Source of the DNA: Pseudonocardia sp.
GTDB taxonomy: Bacteria; Actinomycetota; Actinomycetes; Mycobacteriales; Pseudonocardiaceae
Length of the DNA: 47,451 bases
Direction: 5' to 3'
Assembly: GCA_019244295.1 (NCBI GenBank)
Contig: JAFASX010000027.1
Span: forward strand, 1 to 47,451
The position numbers were made by a program, and so were the translations under genes. Position 1 is the first letter of the stretch. Each line of letters begins with the position of its first letter. The notes beneath the pieces were generated by a model. That model was not told the origin of the DNA, did not search any database, and saw only the letters and a program-made list of their open reading frames with translations. Positions 39,585 to 47,451 of the stretch are shown here, piece by piece.

Positions 39585-40750
39585 CTCCTGATAGCGGTAA
39601 CAGCGGTGAACAAACGCGCGGGGTCGGCCGCCGCGACCACGCCCGGCACCGGCACACCGAACAGCAGCGCGATCACCGCCGCCGCGGTGATCGGAGCCAA
39701 GAGCATTCCGTTGCGGCCGTGCCCGGTGGCAACGAGCAAACCGGGAGAACCCAGTCGGCCCACCAACGGCAAGTTGTCCGGGCTGGCCGGACGCAATCCA
39801 GCGGCCGACTCCAGCAACGCGTACTCACCCAGCCCCGGGCACACCCGTTGGGCATCGCGCAGCAGGTCGCGCACCCCGCTGACGGTCACCTCGGTGTCGA
39901 ACCCGGTCTCGTACTGGGTGGCCCCGAGCACCAGCCCACCGTCGTCACGGGGCACCAGGTACACGTGCCGACCGTCCACCGCCGCGCGCACGGTGTGACG
40001 TGGCGGCGGCAGCGCGCCAGCTCGATGCCGCAGCCGAAGGATCTCCCCTTTGACCGGCCGGACCAGCCCGTCCAGGCCCGGGTACAGCGTGGCTGAATGG
40101 GCCCCGGCGGCGAGCAACACGACGTCCGTGCCTAGCAACCGCCCATCCGCCAGGGTTACCCCGCGCGCGGCGCCCTCGCCGCCGACAAAACCGAGCGCGG
40201 ACACTGGTTCCACCCGGACACCCGCCCGCTGGCTCGCCGTGCGCAGCACACCCAGCAGCGTCCGGTTGTCCACCGCCAGGTCCCCTGGCACCCACAACCC
40301 ACCCCGGACGTCGGGCCCGATCGCCGGCTCGAGCCGGCGCAGCTCCCGGCCGGACAACCGATCCACGTCACGACCGAAGCCAGCCAGGAAATCAGCCAGC
40401 TGATCAAGCTCGGCACGATCACCAGCAGCGGCGGCCACCACCACGGTGCCTTCGGTGCGCAGGCCAGCCGGTGTGCCAGCATCCTCGGCCAGCTCAACGG
40501 CGAAGTCCGGCCATCGGCGCAGCGATTCGGCGCCCAGCTCCAGCAGGGCTTCCTCCCCCGGCCACGCCTCGGTCACTGGCGCGAGCATGCCGCCGGCCAC
40601 CCAGGATGCCCCGGACGCCGGCCTGGGATCGACGATGGTCACCCGCCAGCCGGCCTTGGCGGCCTGCCAGGCACAGCTCAAACCGATCACCCCAGCGCCA
40701 ACGACCGCCAGCCGGCCGCGGCTTGACGCTGTCCGCATGTGCTCCGTCAT
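39581..40750 (-). CDS. thiO: Glycine oxidase
   Basis: 389-residue FAD-dependent amine oxidase (D-amino-acid oxidase fold). It oxidises glycine to the imine needed by ThiG. The N-terminal FAD site is LAVVGAGVIGLSCAWQAAKA. PASGASWVAGGMLAPVTEAW and the C-terminal LPLVGRLGSPGLLVATGHGR, NGMLLAPITA are family hallmarks. The ATG at 40750 directly follows GGGAGCGGGAG, the expression platform of the TPP riboswitch. It is the first gene of thiO-thiS-thiG. Confidence 0.95.
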   Translation of the reverse strand: MTEHMRTASSRGRLAVVGAGVIGLSCAWQAAKAGWRVTIVDPRPASGASWVAGGMLAPVTEAWPGEEALLELGAESLRRWPDFAVELAEDAGTPAGLRTEGTVVVAAAAGDRAELDQLADFLAGFGRDVDRLSGRELRRLEPAIGPDVRGGLWVPGDLAVDNRTLLGVLRTASQRAGVRVEPVSALGFVGGEGAARGVTLADGRLLGTDVVLLAAGAHSATLYPGLDGLVRPVKGEILRLRHRAGALPPPRHTVRAAVDGRHVYLVPRDDGGLVLGATQYETGFDTEVTVSGVRDLLRDAQRVCPGLGEYALLESAAGLRPASPDNLPLVGRLGSPGLLVATGHGRNGMLLAPITAAAVIALLFGVPVPGVVAAADPARLFTAVTAIRR

Positions 40751-40754
40751 CTCC

Positions 40755-40862
40755 CGCTCCCTGCGCCGGCATGACCCGGATCAGGTTCGACGGTCGGGAC
40801 CGCTGGATCCCCTCTCAGCCCGCTGCGCTGACGCGCAAGGCGCGTCCGGACTCCCGTGCGTA
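40755..40862 (-). ncRNA. TPP riboswitch upstream of thiO-thiS-thiG
   Basis: On the minus strand the thi-box elements are CGGGCTGAGAGGGGATCC, then CGAACCTGATCCGGGTCATG and CCGGCGCAGGGAG. A variable stem with TGCGCGTCAGCGCAG sits before the first element. The last bases merge into the thiO Shine-Dalgarno, so control is probably at translation. Confidence 0.95.
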
Positions 40863-40903
40863 ACCGTCCTCCACCATACGCCTGGTGGCGCTAGGTTCGG
40901 GGC

Positions 40904-41605
40904 ATGCCTGATCTCGATGGTGCCCAGCGGCGCGCCCGGCTCGCCGACGCCCGGCTATACCTGTGCACCGACGCCCGCCGGGACACCTGTGACCTGGCCG
41001 AATTCTGCGAAGCCGCGCTGGCTGGCGGAGTGGACATCCTGCAGCTGCGGAACAAGCCAGCCGGTGCCGCGCCGCTGGAGGCCCGCGCCGAGCTGGCCAC
41101 GCTGGAGGTCATGGCCGAGATCTGCGCCCGGCACGGCGCGCTGCTGGCTGTCAACGACCGGGCGGACGTTGCGTTGGCGGCTGGTGCGGATGTGCTGCAC
41201 CTCGGGCAGAACGACCTGCCGGTGCACTGGGCTCGCCGGATTCTGGGGGACGAGCCGGTGATCGGCCGCTCCACACACGCGGTCTCCGAAGCGGCGGCGG
41301 CCGCTTCGGAGACTGGGGTGGACTACTTTTGCGCTGGCCCGTGCTGGCCCACCCCGACCAAACCGGGCCGGCCCGCACCGGGACTGGATCTGCTGCGCGC
41401 GATCGCGAGCACTCGAACGACCCGGCCGTGGTTCGCCATCGGTGGTATCGACCGAGCGCAGCGGCTGGAGCAAGTGCTAGCCGCTGGCGCGAGCAGGGTC
41501 GTGGTCGTTCGGGCGATTACCGAGGCGGACGACCCGACCGAGGCCGCCCGCGCGATCGCCGAACGACTGGCCGTTTCGCACGCCCAGTCCCAGCGGGCGT
41601 CCTAA
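40904..41605 (+). CDS. thiE: Thiamine-phosphate synthase
   Basis: 233-residue TIM barrel that joins HMP-PP and thiazole phosphate. Motifs: [89 protein letters not shown] (pyrophosphate-binding region) and FAIGGID. It is divergent from thiO. No riboswitch is seen on its own strand; it starts about 40 bases from the edge of the thiO riboswitch, so promoters must overlap. Confidence 0.96.
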   Translation: MPDLDGAQRRARLADARLYLCTDARRDTCDLAEFCEAALAGGVDILQLRNKPAGAAPLEARAELATLEVMAEICARHGALLAVNDRADVALAAGADVLHLGQNDLPVHWARRILGDEPVIGRSTHAVSEAAAAASETGVDYFCAGPCWPTPTKPGRPAPGLDLLRAIASTRTTRPWFAIGGIDRAQRLEQVLAAGASRVVVVRAITEADDPTEAARAIAERLAVSHAQSQRAS

Positions 41606-41608
41606 GCT

Positions 41609-42268
41609 CTAGCGTGGCGGGATCTGGGGATGCCGGATCCCAGGGTGGCCGGGTGGTAGGGCGCTGCGCACTAACGGCCAGGACAGCAGTACACACACCG
41701 CGACCGGTACCCAGGTCAGCGAGCGTGCGATGGCCAGGGCGACGACCTGATCGGCGCGGTAGAGCGGTACGAACACCGCAAGCCGGATTAGGTATTGAGC
41801 GGTCCACAGCCAGCTGGCCCGCCGGTAGCCCCGGGAGAGGTCAGGGTCAGTGCGCCACTTCGTGCGCTGCCCCAGCATCAGTCCAACTATCACGCCGAGC
41901 AGCGGCCACCGGACCGCGATCGACAGCATCCAAACCAGCGCGCTAACCACGTTGGAAGCGATCTGGAGCAGAAAAAAGTCAGCCGCGCGGCCGGTCCGCA
42001 ACGCGATCAGCGCGGCGAGCACGACACCGAGCAGCCCCAGCAACACCGCGGCTGGGCGCCGGCCAGTCCACAAGCGGTAGCCGGCCACCGGCACAGCGAC
42101 CGCGAACGCCGCTCCCGCACCCCACAGCAGTCCGTTTCGGCCTCCGCAGACCCAGCCTGCGACGAACGCCATCGACGGCCCCGCCGCGTCGAACAACCCG
42201 GCCCGCCCGCCCAGTACCGCGGCGAGCGAGGAAGCGGACGCATCTTGTTCGGGTTGTTCGGGAACCAT
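41609..42268 (-). CDS. DUF3159 membrane protein
   Basis: 219 residues from the ATG at 42268, the start closest to the usual short N-terminus; ATG 42331 and upstream are alternatives. About five or six membrane helices: LFDAAGPSMAFVAGWVCGG, FAVAVPVAGYRLW, AVLLGLLGVVLAALIALRTG, FLLQIASNVVSALVWMLSIA, VRWPLLGVIVGLMLGQ, VAVCVLLSWPLV. The R-x-(K/R)W-RxDPDLxRxYRRASWLW region is typical of DUF3159. Function unknown. The gene is convergent with thiE, three bases apart. Confidence 0.85.
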   Translation of the reverse strand: MVPEQPEQDASASSLAAVLGGRAGLFDAAGPSMAFVAGWVCGGRNGLLWGAGAAFAVAVPVAGYRLWTGRRPAAVLLGLLGVVLAALIALRTGRAADFFLLQIASNVVSALVWMLSIAVRWPLLGVIVGLMLGQRTKWRTDPDLSRGYRRASWLWTAQYLIRLAVFVPLYRADQVVALAIARSLTWVPVAVCVLLSWPLVRSALPPGHPGIRHPQIPPR

Positions 42269-42481
42269 ACGTTCACTGTGCCCTAGCCCGTCCGAACTCC
42301 TACTGGCTGACGCGTCGGCCAATTCCCGCATCGCGCACCGACCGTCGAGGCCCAACCAACCGGTACAAGCTCCCAGGCGGCAATCTAAACCTGGGCGTTC
42401 GCGGCGTGCCGCCGCGGTCTTGTCGGTGTCCCCCAATACCATCGCCCATCATCCGGAAGAGGCTGTTTTGGGGGGCTAGGC

Positions 42482-45400
42482 ATGCAACATGTCGTCGTGG
42501 AAGGCATCAACCTAGCTAGCGTTGAGCGTTCCGTCGGAGCACAGACGTACGCGAGGGGCGAGGCGTACGCACAGGAGCGCGCGGTCCTGTACTCCGATTG
42601 GGACGAGTCGGACAACTCGTTGCATGCGCTGGTACGAGGCAGCGGCGGTAACACCTATCAAACGGCGGTGTACTTCGACTCGCGGCCCGGCCCCGGGTTG
42701 GCCTTCGCTTTCGGCGAGTGCACGTGCCCACTCGGGATCAACTGCAAGCATGTCGTCGCGGCAGTGGCCACCGCCGCCGCTCCCGCGAAAGCGCCCTCTG
42801 TCGCGGCTAAGCCCGCGCAGCCAACGGTGTCGTGGGAGCAGAGCCTCGGCGCGTTCCTGGGGCCAGCCCCCAACGGCGCGCCACAACAAACCGATACCGT
42901 GCCGTTGGCGATCGAGCTCACTCTGTACCTGCCCCATGCCATAGCGCAGCTCCGCGGAAAGCCTGTCACGCCTAAGCTACTGGCGCGACTGGTGCGGGCG
43001 GGTAAAAACGGGTGGGTCGGCGGCCAGATGACCTGGAGCAAGCTGAAAACGCCTTATTACTTCGATGGCTGCCGCGCCTCGCACCTGCGGCTGCTGCAGG
43101 AGCTGTACGCACTGCACAAGTCGCGCTCCAATGAGTCCCGCGGCTACTATTACTCCGGCTCGGAGGACAAGACGATCGATCTGGCCACGTTCGCCAGCCG
43201 GCAGCTGTGGCCCCTGCTGGACGAGGCCGCCGAGATCGGCATCCAACTCGTGCATGCCCGCAAACGGCTCGGCTCCCTCGAGCGCTACGACCACGCCGAG
43301 CTGCGCTTGGACGTCACGGCGGGCGAAAGCCCCGGCTCGCTGGTCATCGCGCCCGTGTTGCGGTTCGACGGCTCCGGCGCCGATAGCGGCGACGCGGTGC
43401 CGATCCTGTTCATCGGCGCCGACGGCCATGGCGTGGTGTACGTGTCGCGCGAGCTAACGCAGGGCAAACAAGACCCGGCGGAGTGGGCCTTTCGGCTGGC
43501 GAGGCTTGCTGAGCCGGTATCGCCCGCGCTGCAACGGATGGCGTTGGAAGATCAGCGCTTCGCGGTGCCGAGTGGACAACAAACCCGCTTTCAGGAGGAG
43601 TTCTACCCGCGGCTGCGCCGGCTCGCGCCTATCGAATCCACCGACGGATCCTTCTCTCCACCGACGATCTCCGACCCCACCCTGGTGCTGCGCGCGGCCT
43701 ACGGTGACGACCACGAGTTGTCTCTGAGCTGGGAATGGGCCTACGAGGTCGGCGACACGCAAATGCGAGCCCCGCTGGGCTCCGACTCGGATGAAGACTT
43801 CCGAGATTTAGCCAAGGAACAGGCGGTACTGGACGCCCTCGACGTCCCGATCACTGAGTTCGGCCTTTACGGCGACGGCCCGGAGTCTGAGTTGGCGGGC
43901 TGGACACGGTTGACCGGTCTGGACACGATGCGGTTCACCACCGAGGTCATGCCGATGCTGGCCGACGCTTCCGGCATCACCATCGAGCTCAGCGGAAACC
44001 CGGTCGCGTACCGGGAAGCCGGGGACTCACTGCGGATCGGTGTCTCGACCAGTGACGTGGCCGGCGAGACGGATTGGTTCGACCTCGGGGTGAGCATCAC
44101 TGTCGAGAACCGCGAGGTCCCCTTCGCCGACGTGTTCGTGGCGCTGGCAGAGGGCGAATCACACCTGCTGCTGCCCAACGGAGCGTACTTCTCGTTGCAG
44201 AAGCCCGAGTTGCAAGCGTTGCGCACGCTCATCGAAGAGGCCCAGGCGCTACAAGACAAAGTCGCCGGTCCGCTGCGGATCAGCCGGTTCCAGGCCGGGC
44301 TGTGGGAGGAGCTGGCCGCGCTGGGCGTCGTGGAGCGACAAGCCCAGGAGTGGCAGCGACAGGTCACCGGCCTGTTAGCGCTCGAGGAGCTGGGCAACAG
44401 CGAGCCCCCAGCCACCCTGTCCGCGCAGCTGCGGCCGTACCAACGATCAGGGTTTGACTGGCTGTGTTTCCTGTGGCGCAACCGGCTCGGCGGAATCCTC
44501 GCCGACGACATGGGGCTGGGCAAGACCGTGCAGGCGCTCGCGCTGATCTGTCACGCCAAACAGGCCGACCCTACGGCCGATCCGTTCCTCATCGTCGCAC
44601 CGACGAGCGTGGTAGCCAACTGGGCCGCCGAGACCGCCCGGTTCGCGCCCAGTCTCACCGCTGTGACCATCACCGACACGTTGCGGCGGCGCGGCCAGCA
44701 GCTCAGCGAGGCCATAGCCGGAGCCGACGTGGTGGTCACCTCGTACACGCTGTTCCGGCTGGACGAGGACGCGTACGCGGCGGCTCGCTGGTCCGGTCTG
44801 ATCCTGGATGAAGCGCAGTTCGCGAAAAACCACCAGTCCAAGGTCTACCAATGCGCCCGGCGGTTGCCCGCCCCGTTCAAGCTGGCAATCACCGGCACCC
44901 CGATGGAGAACAACCTTATGGAGCTGTGGTCGTTGCTGTCGATCACGGCGCCGGGTCTGTTCCCGAACCCCAATCGGTTCCGTGAGCACTTCGCTCGGCC
45001 CATCGAGAAGCAGGGTGATGCCGAGCTGCTGGCCCGGCTGCGCCGCCGGATCAAGCCGCTGGTCAAGCGCCGCAGCAAGGAACAGGTGGCCGCCGATCTG
45101 CCGGAAAAGCAGGTACAGGTCCTCGAGGTCGAACTCGACCCCAAACACCGGCGCATCTACCAGCGGCATCTGCAGCGCGAGCGGCAGAAGGTGCTCGGGC
45201 TGATCCACGACGTAGATCGCAACCGGTTCACCATTCTGCGCTCGCTGACGCTGCTGCGCCAGCTCTGCCTGCATCCGGAGCTAGTCGAACCCGAGCACGA
45301 GCAGATGAGCGTCAGCAAGATCGACACCCTGATCGACCAACTCAACGACGTGATCGACGGCGGACATCGAGCGCTCGTCTTCAGCCAGTTCACCGGCTTC

Positions 45401-45814
45401 CTCGCGCTCGTCCGGGACCGCCTCGACGCCGCCGGTGTCAAGTACTGCTACCTCGACGGCAAGACGAAGAATCGACCAGCGGTCGTGCGGCGGTTCAAAG
45501 ACGGCGTGGCTCCGGTGTTCCTCATCAGCCTCAAAGCAGGCGGGTTCGGCCTGAACCTGACCGAGGCGGACTACTGCTTCCTGCTCGATCCGTGGTGGAA
45601 CCCAGCGGCGGAGGCACAGGCGGTGGACCGCGCGCACCGCATCGGGCAGACCCGCAATGTCATCGTGTACCGCCTCATCGCTAAAGACACCATCGAAGAG
45701 AAGGTGCTCGCGCTGGCAAACCGGAAGGCCGAGCTGTTCACCGGGGTGATGGACGAGGGCGAGGTATTCAGCTCCGCCCTCAGCGCCGAGGACATCAAGG
45801 CTCTACTCGCCTAA
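42482..45814 (+). CDS. SWIM zinc-finger SNF2-family helicase
   Basis: 1110 residues. An N-terminal SWIM finger lies at Cys80, Cys82, Cys88 and His90 (CTCPLGINCKH), followed by about 550 residues of the bacterial SNF2 N-terminal region. The SNF2 ATPase core has motif I ILADDMGLGKTVQALAL (about 672-688), motif II DEAQ (about 776), motif III ITGTPMENNLMELWSLL and lobe two (ALVFSQFTGFLALV, FLISLKAGGFGLNL, DPWWNPAAEAQAVDRAHRIG). It is a DNA translocase of the Swi2/Snf2 family, probably remodelling protein-DNA complexes or in repair. The ATG at 42482 follows a G-rich stretch. It is followed by a hairpin and then the NACHT locus. Confidence 0.95.
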   Translation: MQHVVVEGINLASVERSVGAQTYARGEAYAQERAVLYSDWDESDNSLHALVRGSGGNTYQTAVYFDSRPGPGLAFAFGECTCPLGINCKHVVAAVATAAAPAKAPSVAAKPAQPTVSWEQSLGAFLGPAPNGAPQQTDTVPLAIELTLYLPHAIAQLRGKPVTPKLLARLVRAGKNGWVGGQMTWSKLKTPYYFDGCRASHLRLLQELYALHKSRSNESRGYYYSGSEDKTIDLATFASRQLWPLLDEAAEIGIQLVHARKRLGSLERYDHAELRLDVTAGESPGSLVIAPVLRFDGSGADSGDAVPILFIGADGHGVVYVSRELTQGKQDPAEWAFRLARLAEPVSPALQRMALEDQRFAVPSGQQTRFQEEFYPRLRRLAPIESTDGSFSPPTISDPTLVLRAAYGDDHELSLSWEWAYEVGDTQMRAPLGSDSDEDFRDLAKEQAVLDALDVPITEFGLYGDGPESELAGWTRLTGLDTMRFTTEVMPMLADASGITIELSGNPVAYREAGDSLRIGVSTSDVAGETDWFDLGVSITVENREVPFADVFVALAEGESHLLLPNGAYFSLQKPELQALRTLIEEAQALQDKVAGPLRISRFQAGLWEELAALGVVERQAQEWQRQVTGLLALEELGNSEPPATLSAQLRPYQRSGFDWLCFLWRNRLGGILADDMGLGKTVQALALICHAKQADPTADPFLIVAPTSVVANWAAETARFAPSLTAVTITDTLRRRGQQLSEAIAGADVVVTSYTLFRLDEDAYAAARWSGLILDEAQFAKNHQSKVYQCARRLPAPFKLAITGTPMENNLMELWSLLSITAPGLFPNPNRFREHFARPIEKQGDAELLARLRRRIKPLVKRRSKEQVAADLPEKQVQVLEVELDPKHRRIYQRHLQRERQKVLGLIHDVDRNRFTILRSLTLLRQLCLHPELVEPEHEQMSVSKIDTLIDQLNDVIDGGHRALVFSQFTGFLALVRDRLDAAGVKYCYLDGKTKNRPAVVRRFKDGVAPVFLISLKAGGFGLNLTEADYCFLLDPWWNPAAEAQAVDRAHRIGQTRNVIVYRLIAKDTIEEKVLALANRKAELFTGVMDEGEVFSSALSAEDIKALLA

Positions 45815-45825
45815 GGTTGAGTAGT

Positions 45826-45852
45826 CGTGACGAGGACGAATTCGGCGTCACG
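45826..45852 (+). terminator. Hairpin after the SNF2 helicase gene
   Basis: CGTGACG (45826-45832) and CGTCACG (45846-45852) form a perfect 7-bp stem with a 13-base loop, 11 bases after the stop codon. There is no U-run, common for actinobacterial terminators. Confidence 0.6.
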
Positions 45853-45962
45853 AGGATGACAGTGCTGGAACGTCCCGACTGTCGTCGTCTTAGGGGGATT
45901 CAGGCTGCCTTGCGGTCATATTTCCCGACGCCATCGGTGTATGCTGTGCCACACTAGAACCA

Positions 45963-45980
45963 CCCCGATTCGATCCGGGG
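45963..45980 (+). other. Small hairpin just before the TIR stump
   Basis: CCCCG and CGGGG with an eight-base loop, about 20 bases before the ATG at 46002. It could attenuate or regulate the downstream locus; it is too short to be sure. Confidence 0.3.
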
Positions 45981-46001
45981 TTTCCGGGATGGAGAGCTGG
46001 G

Positions 46002-46130
46002 ATGCGCGCGCGGATCTTCCTGAGCTGGTGCCACCGGGACAGGCCCTTGGCGGCGGCGTTGCTGGCGGATCTGGCCCCGGCTCTCGGGCTGTTCACCGAT
46101 GTGGACGTCGAGTGGTGGCAAGACAGCTGA
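46002..46130 (+). pseudogene. 42-residue TIR-domain stump
   Basis: From an ATG with GGAGAG upstream it reads MRARIFLSWCHRD, a helix RPLAAALLADLAPALG, then LFTDVDVEWWQDS and stop. This is the first strand, helix and second strand of a TIR domain (IFLSW-x-HRD is the typical first-strand motif). The remaining about 90 residues, including the catalytic Glu, are not found in any frame downstream. The next gene begins within 5-17 bases in another frame. It may be a true short product, or a deletion remnant of an upstream TIR effector gene coupled to the NACHT gene. Confidence 0.55.
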
Positions 46131-46146
46131 ACGGGTGCCGCGCACT

Positions 46147-47451
46147 ATGACTACCCGGATGCTCCGCGACGAGGTCGCTCAGCGTATGACCACGCTCCGG
46201 CTGACCGCACTGCAGGCGGCCCGGTTGGCGGAGATCGTCAAAATCATGGCCGATGACGGTCGGTTCCTGCTGCGTGATGCGCTGGACGTGGGCGAGTTCC
46301 CGGCGGGCGACGCCCGCGGCCAGGAGGCGTTCCAGGACTTCCGCAAGCGGGTTAACCAGGCGGCGATTGACGCGCACGTGGAGCTGCGCCTTGAGCTGGA
46401 CTCCCGCAAGACGACCCCGGACCAACGTTACTGCTGGTTTACCGGTGGCGACCTCATCGACGCCGGCATCGCGTTATTAAGCAGTGAAACGGCCGGGCGG
46501 ACTGGGACCGACCACGCGGTGGCGCCGGAGGTCGCCGAGCTCGGGACCTCCCGTCGGACCCGCGTCTATGTGAGCGTCCCCAGGGCCACCGGCCCCACGG
46601 CAAGGAAGCTGGACGGGCTGGTACGGCAGCTGCGCGAGCGCCTCGCGCTGGATGGCGAGCGCTCCTGGGAGGTGACTGATTCGAACTCGGTGGGGCTTGG
46701 AGAGGATCTTGAGGCCGGCCGCGAGCGGCTCCACACGCAGGCCGACGTTCGGCTCGTCCTGGTGAGCCCGGCCCACCTAGCCGACGACGAGTGCAAGCGG
46801 CTCCTCAACTCGCCGAACCGAGTCGTCGCGTTCGCGGTGAACCCCCTGCCAGATGGGCCACTGAAGTACCTCGGTGGACTGCGTATTCACGACATCCGGC
46901 GCCGGCACCAGCCCTGGGAGGGGCTGACAAGCGCCAACCAGCGCTCCCAATATGTCGCCGACGTGGTTGACGAGATCAAGCGCTCGCTCCGGCCCCCGGC
47001 GTTACCGCCGAACGACTCGAGCGACGACGACCTGTTTAAAGCGTGGTTAGAGAGGCAGGCCCGCCATAGGCGAACGGGAGAAAGCAAGGTCCTGATTGAG
47101 ACCGAATCGGCGGAGACCTCCCTTCAGGAGTCCCGGTTGGATGGGTCGATCTCGGCGTCCGGCCCGTCGCTGCCCGCGGTTGGTCGGCTGGTGGATTGGG
47201 TCACCGCCACCGATGAGAAGGCGCCTCGGCTGTGTGCGCTGCTTGGTGATGTGGGTATGGGTAAGACGACCACCGCGAAGCTGTTCACCCAGCGATTGCT
47301 TGATCTGCGCACAAGCGGCAAAGCGGTGCCGTTGCCGATCCTGTTCGATCTGCGTGACGTCCGGATCACTGGGCTTGCTGAGCGGATGACGGTTGATCAC
47401 ATTCTGGATAGCATGCTTGACGCCAACCGCCCGGCCGGGATTCCGCGAAGC
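46147..47451 (+). CDS. NACHT-type STAND protein with N-terminal helical module and TIR-like domain (3' end outside window)
   Basis: At least 435 residues, open to the window edge. Residues 1-115 are a helical module of effector-associated look (LTALQAARLAEIVKIM, GRFLLRDALDVGEFPAG, HVELRLELDSRKTTPDQRYC, WFTGGDLIDAGIALL). Residues 136-282 are TIR-like: TRVYVSVPRA, then GLGEDLEAGRERLHTQADVR, LVLVSPAHLADDECKRLL. A linker leads to the NTPase: VGRLVDWVT, P-loop LLGDVGMGKTTTAKL (Gly367-Thr374) and VPLPILFDLRDVRI, the NACHT pattern. STAND proteins of this kind act in bacterial anti-phage defence or programmed death; the trigger is usually sensed by a C-terminal repeat region, here unseen. The start could also be the GTG at 46135. 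No strong ribosome binding site is visible, suggesting translational coupling to the TIR stump. Confidence 0.75.
   Translation, partial: MTTRMLRDEVAQRMTTLRLTALQAARLAEIVKIMADDGRFLLRDALDVGEFPAGDARGQEAFQDFRKRVNQAAIDAHVELRLELDSRKTTPDQRYCWFTGGDLIDAGIALLSSETAGRTGTDHAVAPEVAELGTSRRTRVYVSVPRATGPTARKLDGLVRQLRERLALDGERSWEVTDSNSVGLGEDLEAGRERLHTQADVRLVLVSPAHLADDECKRLLNSPNRVVAFAVNPLPDGPLKYLGGLRIHDIRRRHQPWEGLTSANQRSQYVADVVDEIKRSLRPPALPPNDSSDDDLFKAWLERQARHRRTGESKVLIETESAETSLQESRLDGSISASGPSLPAVGRLVDWVTATDEKAPRLCALLGDVGMGKTTTAKLFTQRLLDLRTSGKAVPLPILFDLRDVRITGLAERMTVDHILDSMLDANRPAGIPRS

Noticed and set aside
46099..46150. Programmed frameshift joining the TIR stump to the NACHT protein
   Set aside because: The frames overlap and a plus-one shift would join them, but there is no slippery sequence or downstream pseudoknot that I can see, and the joined protein would lack most of the TIR domain.

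Overview
The window is high-GC DNA with actinobacterial gene content: a resuscitation-promoting factor, a conservon (sensor kinase, roadblock, DUF742, GTPase), DUF3159, DUF3263, an XPB-type helicase with its helicase-associated partner, and CIRCE-controlled groEL. Gene order matches, from memory, two Mycobacterium tuberculosis neighbourhoods: Rv0861c-Rv0867c (ercc3, helicase-associated protein, moaC2, mog, moaE2, rpfA) and Rv0414c-Rv0440 (thiE, thiO, thiS, thiG, thiD, thiC, def, DUF3263, LytR_C, pssA, psd, moeA2, groEL2). Protein style suggests the Pseudonocardiaceae; genus cannot be decided from the sequence alone.

Layout. (a) 1-7317 is an accessory, decaying island: the C-terminal end of a WD40-repeat protein, an antisense TIR fragment, an asparaginase, a NUDIX hydrolase behind the stump of a regulator, a second regulator stump cut by a decayed ISAs1-type insertion sequence, a GntR regulator divergent from a small protein (probably the remains of an integrative element), and a class 3 lipase. 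(b) 7334-13426 is a molybdenum-cofactor block: xdhC with a coxE stub, a Mog-MoaE fusion and moaC, then rpf, an NAD-type malic enzyme and a MocA-like nucleotidyltransferase. (c) 13443-23275 holds the two XPB-related proteins, separated by a four-gene conservon. (d) 23320-30636 holds groEL (two CIRCE operators), moeA, psd-pssA, LytR_C, DUF3263 and def. (e) 30708-42268 holds a cytosolic HtrA-like protease and the thiamin genes: thiC-thiD and thiO-thiS-thiG, each behind a TPP riboswitch, plus thiE. Between these lie an alpha/beta hydrolase with a convergent TetR regulator, and a PEP-utiliser-like protein followed by a BKACE-like protein. (f) 42482-45814 is a SWIM-SNF2 helicase. (g) 46002-47451 starts a second immunity-type island: a 42-residue TIR stump and a large N-terminal-module/TIR-like/NACHT protein that runs off the window.

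The core of the window is housekeeping: cofactor synthesis (Moco, thiamin), phosphatidylethanolamine synthesis (PssA then Psd), protein maturation and folding (Def, GroEL, HtrA) and signalling (conservon). The ends are different. Both carry STAND/WD40/TIR material, and both TIR stumps stop at about the same structural point. The most interesting unexplained parts are the right-hand NACHT locus, the PEP-utiliser-like/BKACE gene pair, and a few regulatory details: a CRP-like site between moaC and rpf, duplicated start signals in the DUF3263 gene, and a long palindrome between thiC and thiD.
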